Assembly: GCF_001465875.1 (NCBI RefSeq)
Contig: NZ_LN901321.1
Span: forward strand, 280,689 to 344,688
Source of the DNA: Legionella saoudiensis
GTDB lineage: Bacteria > Pseudomonadota > Gammaproteobacteria > Legionellales > Legionellaceae
Reading direction: 5' to 3'
Length of the DNA stretch: 64,000 nucleotides
Part shown: positions 57,001-64,000 of the stretch, piece after piece
Layout: the number at the start of each line of letters is the position of its first letter
Numbering within the stretch: position 1 is the first letter of the stretch
Program-made: the position numbers and the translations under genes
Notes under the pieces: model-generated
Told to the model about the DNA's origin: nothing
The model's input: the letters and a program-made list of their open reading frames with translations, nothing else
Database searches by the model: none

Positions 57001-58257
57001 ATGCGATTTTTTTACTCTTTTTTAATGTATTTACTCACACCATTTATTGTAGTTCGTTTATGGTGGAAAGGACGTCGCTTACCAGCGTATAGAGAGCGTA
57101 TCGCCGAACGTTTTTGTTTGGGAGGAAAAGAACACCAACCCGTTGATGTTTGGGTGCATGCTGTTTCCTTAGGCGAAGTGATAGCTGCTATTCCGTTGAT
57201 TGATGCGATGTTAGAGCGAAATTGGTCGGTATTCGTTACAACTATGACGCCTACTGGCTCTGGGCGTGTACAAAGCCATTATGGTAATAGGGTAGGGCAT
57301 CAGTATGTGCCTTACGAGCTACCTAGAATTCTTAAACGCTTTTTTAAACAAATTAAACCACGAGTTGGTTTGATCATGGAAACAGAACTATGGCCTAACT
57401 TAATTTATGAAGCACGCGCGGCTAATGTACCTTTATTGCTCGCTAATGCGCGTTTGTCTGATGGGTCAATGCAAGGCTATAAAAAAATTAAATTTATTAT
57501 AAAACCATTGCTTAACCGTTTTGCGGCTATTTTGCCACAAGGTGAGGAGGATGCTCAGCGTTTTATTGATTTAGGGGCACAAGCCGAGCGAGTACGGGTT
57601 TTGGGTAATATTAAATATGATTTACAGACAGACCGTATTAACCATCAAAAATTTAGTGAATTAAAAAGTCATTGGGGGGCTGAACGGGTAGCTGTTATTG
57701 CGGCCAGTACTCATGATAATGAAGAGTCGCAGATTATTGCCCAGTTACGACGTTTGCAAGAAGCAGTTCCTGGCATAATATTATTAATTGCACCAAGACA
57801 TCCAGAACGTTTTCAAGAGGTATATCAACAATGCGTGCAAGCAGGGTTTAACACGGGATTACGCTCTAATTTAGCTTCTTTAAGTCTTAATAATGAAATT
57901 GTGGTGTTGGATAGCTTAGGCGAGCTTTTGGGCATGTATCAAATAAGTGACTATGCTTTTGTTGGGGGCAGTCTAGTGCCAGTAGGTGGTCATAACGTGC
58001 TTGAACCAATCGCGATGAATGTTCCCGTTATTAGTGGTTCCCATGTCCATAATTTTAAACTAATTTGCCAGGAGTTAGAAAAGGCAAAAGCAATTGTCTT
58101 GGTGCAGCAGGCGGATGAGGTGATTGATGAGTTGATTAAGTTGCATACCCATCCTCTTTACCGTCAAGAACTTATTGAAAATGCAACTACTGTATTTGAA
58201 AAAAACAAAGGTGCGGTTTTGCGGCATATGCAGCAAATAGATAGTTTTATGAATTAA
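57001..58257 (+). CDS. waaA: Kdo transferase WaaA
   Basis: 418 residues with an N-terminal membrane anchor, the WVHAVSLGEV loop carrying the catalytic Glu, METELWPNLI and VGGSLVPVGGHNVLEP. It adds Kdo to lipid A precursor during LPS synthesis at the inner membrane. Single gene between divergent djlA and the downstream repeats. Confidence 0.96.
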   Translation: MRFFYSFLMYLLTPFIVVRLWWKGRRLPAYRERIAERFCLGGKEHQPVDVWVHAVSLGEVIAAIPLIDAMLERNWSVFVTTMTPTGSGRVQSHYGNRVGHQYVPYELPRILKRFFKQIKPRVGLIMETELWPNLIYEARAANVPLLLANARLSDGSMQGYKKIKFIIKPLLNRFAAILPQGEEDAQRFIDLGAQAERVRVLGNIKYDLQTDRINHQKFSELKSHWGAERVAVIAASTHDNEESQIIAQLRRLQEAVPGIILLIAPRHPERFQEVYQQCVQAGFNTGLRSNLASLSLNNEIVVLDSLGELLGMYQISDYAFVGGSLVPVGGHNVLEPIAMNVPVISGSHVHNFKLICQELEKAKAIVLVQQADEVIDELIKLHTHPLYRQELIENATTVFEKNKGAVLRHMQQIDSFMN

Positions 58258-58308
58258 AAACTATGGCTATGATTAGGTTTTGATGCAGTTAAGGGAGCAA
58301 CCCTCTCC

Positions 58309-58467
58309 GTAAGCGTTCACGCTGTATGTATTCCATTAAAATTAAATAAAAACTGCTGTCATTGCGAACAAAGTGAAGCAACCCAGTGAGTTTTAACGAA
58401 GCATCGTTCTGGGTTGCTTCGCCATGGCTCGCATTGACGAAAGTTACATAGCTCGTGAACGCTTACC
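58309..58467. repeat. MITE-like nested inverted-repeat element
   Basis: Perfect 13-bp terminal inverted repeats GTAAGCGTTCACG / CGTGAACGCTTAC enclose a second hairpin (GTCATTGCGA, GTGAAGCAACCCAG and complements, 58358-58438). Both ends are flanked by CCCTCTCC-like runs, a possible target duplication. No reading frame inside. Confidence 0.7.
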
Positions 58468-58517
58468 CTCTCTCCGCGGGCGGGGCTTGCCTCAGGCTAA
58501 GTTCTTGTATTTAAAAG

Positions 58518-59777
58518 CTAAAAATTTAATCCTCTACGCTCTTCCGTTTCAAGATCTAGCAAAGCTTGAAGCGCCTCATCATCCTCTTCTGAATTAGCCT
58601 CTGTGCTGTCAGTGTTATAATTAGGGGCCAGTTCAATTTTTAATAAAGAGTTAGGAGCTAATGGATTATTAAATGCAATTACTGTACTGTCATCAATCAC
58701 AAGGTACTTTGCGAGCTTTTGGTGGGTAATGATTTTAAAAAATGAAAGGATACGTTTTATATCATCCAGATTTTTTATGGGGTCCACAATGCTGTTTCCA
58801 AAAGGTAATAACCAAGGATATCCCATAGAAGTACCATCAATGGCTCGTCCCAAAATTACAGTCTGCAAGACTTGAAATATTTTATAGGGATCTAAATTTG
58901 TTGGCATTTTCCCTGGTTTAATAACTAAGCTATGGCCATGTAACTCGCCGCGTATACATTGTTGTTGGTGGTAACAAATATTAGCAAACATCCCATCGGG
59001 GTTATTTTGGAGCGGTTGAATTAATTTATGTAAAACATCCAATGAATCATCGAAAAAATACGCTTGTGCTTCTTTAAATAAAGCGGCTATAAAGCTTAAT
59101 TGCATATAGATAATTGGAAACTTAGATAGGTAATTAGGGACCTGCCGTAGCAGCTTACAACTATCTATTTGTGTTTGGTTATAACTTCCATCATAACAAC
59201 GCAGAATTTCTTCATAAGTGGTTCCAACAGGTAATTTGGCAATTAAATCGTAAAGTGATAAAGGCACAATTTTTATTTCTAAATCTGCAGGGCATTTCTC
59301 AGAAGACTTTATTTTCTTGGCAAAATCAAATAAATAATGAAATGCAGACCCATTCTTATTCCTTACTCGGTTTAAGGTATCGACACTCGCTGTCTGGCGA
59401 AGACTGGATACAAAGAGCAAAAGCAAATTGCTTCCTGAGGATATATCGATTAAATGATTGATTAATTGCTGATTAGTTTGTTTGCTGCGATGGTGACGAA
59501 TGCCAACGCAACCATCATAATCAATATGAGCACTAGTTACATTAGTTTGCGAGTATTTTTGTACATCTTCAGAGGTAAGAACATATCCATTCAGGTCATG
59601 GTAGGAGTAATTTTGTTCACCAGGATAACTATTTGTATCTTCTATAACTGAGTAAATGCTCTCTGTTTGCAGGGTATCTAATGCAGTAGCGGCAAAGAAA
59701 CCAGGGGCAGAGTAGAGAGTTATTTTCTTTTGCTTTGGAACATTAGACGGCTCTAGAGAATCTTGTTTACGTTTCAT
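58518..59777 (-). CDS. Legionella hypothetical protein, effector candidate
   Basis: 419 residues. No signal peptide or membrane segment and no recognised domain. The N-terminus is basic (MKRKQDSLEPSNVPKQKK) and could act as a nuclear-localisation-like signal. The last 30 residues are very acidic (EEDDEALQALLDLETEERR) and end LNF, like an E-block type IVB signal. AT-rich and isolated between waaA and dksA. Dot/Icm translocation is inference. Confidence 0.65.
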   Translation of the reverse strand: MKRKQDSLEPSNVPKQKKITLYSAPGFFAATALDTLQTESIYSVIEDTNSYPGEQNYSYHDLNGYVLTSEDVQKYSQTNVTSAHIDYDGCVGIRHHRSKQTNQQLINHLIDISSGSNLLLLFVSSLRQTASVDTLNRVRNKNGSAFHYLFDFAKKIKSSEKCPADLEIKIVPLSLYDLIAKLPVGTTYEEILRCYDGSYNQTQIDSCKLLRQVPNYLSKFPIIYMQLSFIAALFKEAQAYFFDDSLDVLHKLIQPLQNNPDGMFANICYHQQQCIRGELHGHSLVIKPGKMPTNLDPYKIFQVLQTVILGRAIDGTSMGYPWLLPFGNSIVDPIKNLDDIKRILSFFKIITHQKLAKYLVIDDSTVIAFNNPLAPNSLLKIELAPNYNTDSTEANSEEDDEALQALLDLETEERRGLNF

Positions 59778-59844
59778 CGTTACATTTAAATAGAAAAAAG
59801 AGCTATTATAAGTGCCTTAACTTAAGCAAATATTAAGAAAAATT

Positions 59845-59919
59845 GTAGCCGTATTAGACAGTGTAATACGGGAGCTTGTGGCACAAATACCCGGTATCAC
59901 GCTGCGCTAATAGGGCTAC
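59845..59919. repeat. Imperfect palindromic repeat, copy B
   Basis: GTAGCCGTATTAG and CTAATAGGGCTAC pair in 12 of 13 positions at the two ends; the inside holds GTAATACGGG. Related to the repeat at 54923-54995. Confidence 0.65.
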
Positions 59920-59940
59920 TAACAAGTAAAATGAATTGTA

Positions 59941-59962
59941 GTCCGCGAGCGATGTCGCGGAC
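59941..59962 (-). terminator. Hairpin downstream of dksA
   Basis: GTCCGCGA and its complement, 6-nt loop, 18 nt after the dksA stop. The T-run is weak, so termination is likely but unproven. Confidence 0.55.
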
Positions 59963-59980
59963 ATTTAATGTAGAATGAAC

Positions 59981-60457
59981 TTAAGATCCTTGATTTTGTC
60001 TTTCTTTGATTTCAGATAAAGTTTTGCAGTCGATGCATAGTGTAGCGGTTGGTCTTGCTTCTAAGCGCTTGAGGCCTATTTCTATACCACATGCTTCGCA
60101 ATAGCCGAAATCATCATTTCTTAAACGTTCCAACGCGTCTTCAATTTTTTTAATTAGTTTGCGTTCCCGGTCACGAGTACGTAATTCAATACTGAATTCT
60201 TCTTCTTGGCTTGCTCTGTCCGATGGATCAGGGAAATTCGCTGCCTCATCCTTCATATGAGTAACCGTGCGATCTACTTCTTCCATTAATGATTGACGCC
60301 ATGCTAGCAAAATCTTTTCAAGATGGGCTAGCTGCTTTTCATTCATATACTCTTCCCCTTCGCTTTCAATGTAAGGAGAAATTCCCATGCTACCTATCGT
60401 GTCATTTTTCACGTTGTATAGTCTCTCATTATTTTTATCAATTAATTGTTCGGTCAT
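59981..60457 (-). CDS. dksA: RNA polymerase-binding factor DksA
   Basis: 158 residues, normal for DksA. It has the coiled-coil, DPSDRAS with the key acidic tip residues, and the zinc finger (YCEACG and LCIDCK). It works with ppGpp to change promoter choice and is central to the Legionella stringent response. The start at 60457 has GGAGG 5 nt upstream; the frame opens 12 nt earlier. Confidence 0.97.
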   Translation of the reverse strand: MTEQLIDKNNERLYNVKNDTIGSMGISPYIESEGEEYMNEKQLAHLEKILLAWRQSLMEEVDRTVTHMKDEAANFPDPSDRASQEEEFSIELRTRDRERKLIKKIEDALERLRNDDFGYCEACGIEIGLKRLEARPTATLCIDCKTLSEIKERQNQGS

Positions 60458-60589
60458 ATTAGCCTCCATCCCACTGCCCGCTGGTTTTCATATCAATAAT
60501 AGCAAACCAACCGAGACGATTTTTACTCATTTGGGATCTCTTCAGAAGGCGGTAGGTATACCAAAAAACTGTTGTATCATCAACAATAT

Positions 60590-61396
60590 TTATCGCCAAC
60601 CACCACTTACTCTGTCATGACCCTGTAAATCTTTCCAGCATTGCACGTTTTTGTAGCCTAGTTCATTAAGTATAGCTCTAACTTTTAACTTTTGATCATA
60701 ACCATGTTCTAGTAAAATCAGGCCATTAGGTAAAAGATAATCATAACCTTGTTCAATAATCAAGTGAAGATCCGCTAATCCATCTTGAGCACTAGCTAAA
60801 GCGCTTCGCGGTTCAAAGCGTAGATCACCTTCTTCCAAATGAGGATCTTGCTCGGCAATGTATGGTGGATTAGAAATAATGGCATGGTATTGTTGCTTTG
60901 GAAGAGCGCTGTACCAATTTGAATGATGAAAGCTTATATTATGTGCCTGATACTTTAAGGCATTTTCTTGGGCAACCTGCAATGCTTCCTGGCTAAAATC
61001 ACAGGCAGTGATCTTCCAGTTGGGTCTTTCTTTCGCAATAGCAATCGCGATGGCACCGCTTCCGGTTCCCAGTTCAAGAATGCATGCAGCTTCATCCTGC
61101 GGGATTTTTTCTAAAGCCAATTCAACGAGTAATTCCGTTTCATGGCGAGGAATTAAGGTATGCTCATTAACTTTTAGGGTCAGCGACCAAAATTCACGTT
61201 CTCCTATAATGTAGGCAATAGGAATACCTTGAGCACGCTTCATCAAGAAGCTCTGATAGGTTTCATAGTGCTCGTTACTGAGTAGCTCTTCAGGATGCGC
61301 AAACAAATACGCTCTGTTTTTACCTAAGACATGACAGAGTAAAATTTCAGCCTCTAGCTCTGGGTTATTACCCAAAGCTGTGCGTATACTAATCAT
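60590..61396 (-). CDS. prmC: Release factor glutamine methyltransferase PrmC
   Basis: 268 residues with the SAM motif [17 protein letters not shown] and the catalytic NPPY ([11 protein letters not shown]). It methylates the GGQ glutamine of release factors. The start ATG at 61396 overlaps the prfA stop by 8 nt, so the enzyme is coupled to its substrate RF1. The N-terminal domain looks slightly shorter than usual; longer starts would lie deeper in prfA. Confidence 0.95.
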   Translation of the reverse strand: MISIRTALGNNPELEAEILLCHVLGKNRAYLFAHPEELLSNEHYETYQSFLMKRAQGIPIAYIIGEREFWSLTLKVNEHTLIPRHETELLVELALEKIPQDEAACILELGTGSGAIAIAIAKERPNWKITACDFSQEALQVAQENALKYQAHNISFHHSNWYSALPKQQYHAIISNPPYIAEQDPHLEEGDLRFEPRSALASAQDGLADLHLIIEQGYDYLLPNGLILLEHGYDQKLKVRAILNELGYKNVQCWKDLQGHDRVSGGWR

Positions 61397-62477
61397 TGCG
61401 CCCCAACTCTGCGAGTAATTCCGCATGGTATTCACGCTGTAAAGCATCAATAACGAGGGATAAATTACCTTCCATTACATCAGCAAGTTGATAGATGGTC
61501 AGATTTATACGGTGATCTGTCAGGCGGCCTTGTGGATAGTTGTACGTACGAATGCGTTCGGAGCGATCACCTGTACCCACAAGTGATTTACGTGTTTGTG
61601 CTTGCTCTTGTCTTTGCTTGCTTTGCTCAGCATCTAATAAGCGGGTTTTTAGCAACGACATTGCTTTAGCACGGTTCTTATGCTGTGAACGCTCATCTTG
61701 GCATTCTACAACCACTCCTGTCGGAATATGCGTGATACGAATGGCTGAGTCGGTTTTGTTAACGTGCTGGCCTCCAGCCCCTGAGGAGCGGTAGGTATCA
61801 ATGCGCAAGTCATCAGCATTAATTTGTATCTCATCAATTTCTTCAACTTCTGGCATCACTGCTACCGTACATGCGGAAGTATGGACACGGCCTTGAGATT
61901 CCGTTTCAGGAACACGTTGCACCCGATGAGCTCCAGATTCAAATTTAAGTTGCGAATAAACCGCAGTACCACTGATGCGGGCAATTACTTCTTTATAGCC
62001 TCCATGCTCGCCATGGCTCGCACTAATTAACTCCAATTGCCAACCTCGATTCTCAGCATAACGGCTGTACATACGATACAAATCACCTGCAAAGATAGCC
62101 GCTTCGTCGCCCCCGGTTCCTGCGCGCACTTCAAGATAAATATTCCGCTCATCATCAGGATCTTTAGGAATTAAATGCCATTGCAATTGCTCATCTAACT
62201 CGTCAATTTGTTTTTTGGCATCGTCAAGTTCTTCTTCGGCCATTGCGGCAAGTTCTTTGTCACCGCCCTCCAGCATTTCCTGTAGGGATACCAAATTATT
62301 TTGTGCTTCAAGATAGGTTTCATAGCAGTTGGCTACAGGCTCTAATTGCGCATATTCTTTGGATAAGGCTTTAAACTGATTCTGATCCGCAATCACTGAG
62401 GGCTCAGATAATAAGCGCTCTACTTCTTGGAAGCGTTCCAGCATTTGCTGCAGTTTTAACTCAAGAGATTTCTTCAT
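61389..62477 (-). CDS. prfA: Peptide chain release factor 1
   Basis: 362 residues with the GGQ motif ([16 protein letters not shown]) and a typical RF1 codon-recognition domain ([14 protein letters not shown]). It recognises UAA and UAG. Its start lies 17 nt inside hemA, and its stop overlaps prmC: a hemA-prfA-prmC operon as in E. coli. Confidence 0.98.
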   Translation of the reverse strand: MKKSLELKLQQMLERFQEVERLLSEPSVIADQNQFKALSKEYAQLEPVANCYETYLEAQNNLVSLQEMLEGGDKELAAMAEEELDDAKKQIDELDEQLQWHLIPKDPDDERNIYLEVRAGTGGDEAAIFAGDLYRMYSRYAENRGWQLELISASHGEHGGYKEVIARISGTAVYSQLKFESGAHRVQRVPETESQGRVHTSACTVAVMPEVEEIDEIQINADDLRIDTYRSSGAGGQHVNKTDSAIRITHIPTGVVVECQDERSQHKNRAKAMSLLKTRLLDAEQSKQRQEQAQTRKSLVGTGDRSERIRTYNYPQGRLTDHRINLTIYQLADVMEGNLSLVIDALQREYHAELLAELGRND

Positions 62478-63735
62478 AAGATGATTGGTAAGTTGTTGTA
62501 TTAAAGAGGTATTGCGCTAGAACAAATAAATCTTCACGTCCATCACGAGCTATTTGTTTTAAGCCTGTGGTTGGGGTGTGCGTTAATTTATTAACTAAGC
62601 GCTCGCTAAATTCATTTAAAACCGTTTGTTGACAATGCCCTGCCGAAAGTTTTTTAAAAGCGCGCTGCAATTCTTTTTGGGCCAAATGTTGCATTTGTAA
62701 ACGGTAATCGCAAATGACCTTTTTGGCTTTTAGAGAACGTTGTTTGCGTAAATAATTATTCAACTCGTCTTCAATTAACTGTTCTGCATGCAAGGCTGCT
62801 TGGCGCCGTTCTTCCATGCCTTGTTCAATTTTATTCTGTAAATCGTCAACATTATACAAATGTACCTGCGCAAGCTCGGTAATATTAGCCTCAATATTGC
62901 GAGGCACCGCCAAGTCTAAAAAGAACATGGGGGTGGATGCCCTTTGTTGCAAGGCATGCGCAACCAAATCTTTATTAATAAATGGGATAGGGCAGGCCGT
63001 TGCAGTAATAACTACATCGACTTCGGGCAAATGCTGCGCCAGGTTACTGATGGGAACCGTTTTGCCTCCAAATGCTTGTGCAAGTTTCTCAGCATTTTCT
63101 AAAGTACGGTTGGCGACAAGAAAGTGGTGTACCCCTTGCTGATGTAAATATTTAGCCACGAGGGCTGCAGTGTCTCCTGAGCCAATTAATAAAATGCGCA
63201 ATGATTTGTACTCTGCAAAAAATTGGCCAATTTGTTGCACTGCTGCATAGGCTACAGAAACTGGATTGATGCCAATACCGCTTAAGGTTCTGATTCGTTT
63301 TGAGGCGCTAAAGATATATTCAAAAATAGGGCGTAACTGGGTTTTTATCGACCCAATTTGATTTGCATGCTGGTAGGCTTGTTTCATTTGTCCAAGAATT
63401 TGCGGTTCCCCGATCATCATGGAATCTAAACCACTAGCAACTCGCAACGCATGTTTTATACCTTGTTTGCCTTTATGAATGTACAAATAAGGCGTTAATG
63501 CATCAGGGGCAAGTTGATGCTCTCGCGCTAGCCAATCAGTAAGAGCTTGAGTGTCTTGGGTGTCGCAATAAATTTCAGTACGGTTGCAGGTAGATAAAAT
63601 CGTCGCTTCGTTCACTTCAGGAAGACTTATTAAGCTATTGAGTAAGGAATCTTGGGTAGCCGGAGATAGCGCAACTTTTTCACGCACGTTTATTGGAGCA
63701 GTTTTATGATTGAGTCCGCAAGCAACAAACACCAT
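62461..63735 (-). CDS. hemA: Glutamyl-tRNA reductase
   Basis: 424 residues starting [20 protein letters not shown]. The nucleophile lies in [10 protein letters not shown], the tRNA/NADPH domains follow ([15 protein letters not shown]), and a C-terminal dimerisation helix. First step of C5 heme synthesis. The frame is open 81 nt further upstream, but the family start is at 63735. Overlaps prfA. Confidence 0.97.
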   Translation of the reverse strand: MVFVACGLNHKTAPINVREKVALSPATQDSLLNSLISLPEVNEATILSTCNRTEIYCDTQDTQALTDWLAREHQLAPDALTPYLYIHKGKQGIKHALRVASGLDSMMIGEPQILGQMKQAYQHANQIGSIKTQLRPIFEYIFSASKRIRTLSGIGINPVSVAYAAVQQIGQFFAEYKSLRILLIGSGDTAALVAKYLHQQGVHHFLVANRTLENAEKLAQAFGGKTVPISNLAQHLPEVDVVITATACPIPFINKDLVAHALQQRASTPMFFLDLAVPRNIEANITELAQVHLYNVDDLQNKIEQGMEERRQAALHAEQLIEDELNNYLRKQRSLKAKKVICDYRLQMQHLAQKELQRAFKKLSAGHCQQTVLNEFSERLVNKLTHTPTTGLKQIARDGREDLFVLAQYLFNTTTYQSSYEEIS

Positions 63736-63979
63736 AGAAATATGAATTAGTCTATATTTAAAGTAATCGGGGGATTGTAAACGATTAGTCGCTAAATTTG
63801 TAGGGTTTAACAACAATTCTGCTGTAATGGCAGCAATTAATTGCTATTCATTTAGGCAATATGTTGCGATAAAAGGGATTTAGGAAAAATTTTGTAAAAT
63901 TAAAGTACAAAATTATTCAGCCGCTAACATACAGTAGAATGTTTTTGCACTAAATGTGCTAACTGATGGGGAGACGGTC

Positions 63980-64000
63980 ATGGATATAATCCTTCAAGGT
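63980..64000 (+). CDS. Start of a gene cut by the window end
   Basis: ATG with a good GGGGAG site 7 nt upstream, then seven codons (MDIILQG) to the edge. Divergent from hemA. Too short to identify. The 240 nt between it and hemA hold only the two promoter regions. Confidence 0.45.

Overview
The window looks like a Legionella chromosome. It is AT-rich and carries Legionella-specific genes next to each other: a plaA-type lysophospholipase, a mavE-type effector with an NPxY motif, and Lvr/CsrT regulators upstream of a conjugation locus. The core part has the order rpsU-yqeY-dnaG-rpoD, tsaD, plsY, hemW, mdh, fadH, deaD, mavE, plaA, djlA, waaA, dksA, prmC-prfA-hemA. The species is not decided here.

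Positions 1 to about 36785 are the right-hand part of an integrative conjugative element (ICE). It is inserted at the 3' end of a CAU-anticodon tRNA gene (36785-36861, minus strand), beside a tyrosine integrase and a small AlpA/Xis-type gene. The left end, the relaxase and oriT lie outside the window. Reading on the minus strand from 17031 down to 908 is one long operon: lvrA, lvrB, csrT, then trbB-C-D-E-F-G-H-I-J-K-L in the RP4 order, then traG, traF, a 54-codon gene, and a large ArdC/TOPRIM primase-like gene. The divergent lvrR repressor gene faces lvrA. A perfect palindrome in that divergent region recurs over the predicted start site of the xis-int promoter 18 kb away, which suggests one repressor controls both transfer and excision.

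The cargo between lvrR and int (about 17.9-35.2 kb) has two parts. The first is a minus-strand defence block: a complete type I restriction-modification system (hsdR-hsdS-hsdM), an RloC/PrrC-like ATPase with a zinc-hook CxxC, and an SbcD-like nuclease with a YhaN/SbcC-like ATPase. The second is a candidate split borosin RiPP locus: a 61-residue precursor-like peptide with two copies of a Ser-Asn-x-Ile-Val repeat, overlapping a SonM-like peptide N-methyltransferase. A POT-family transporter and an unknown 436-residue protein lie beside it. I consider the borosin locus the most likely undescribed system here.

From 36.8 kb to the end is ordinary core genome with housekeeping operons, two likely Dot/Icm effector genes, one further effector candidate, and several short intergenic hairpin repeats that recur within the window.
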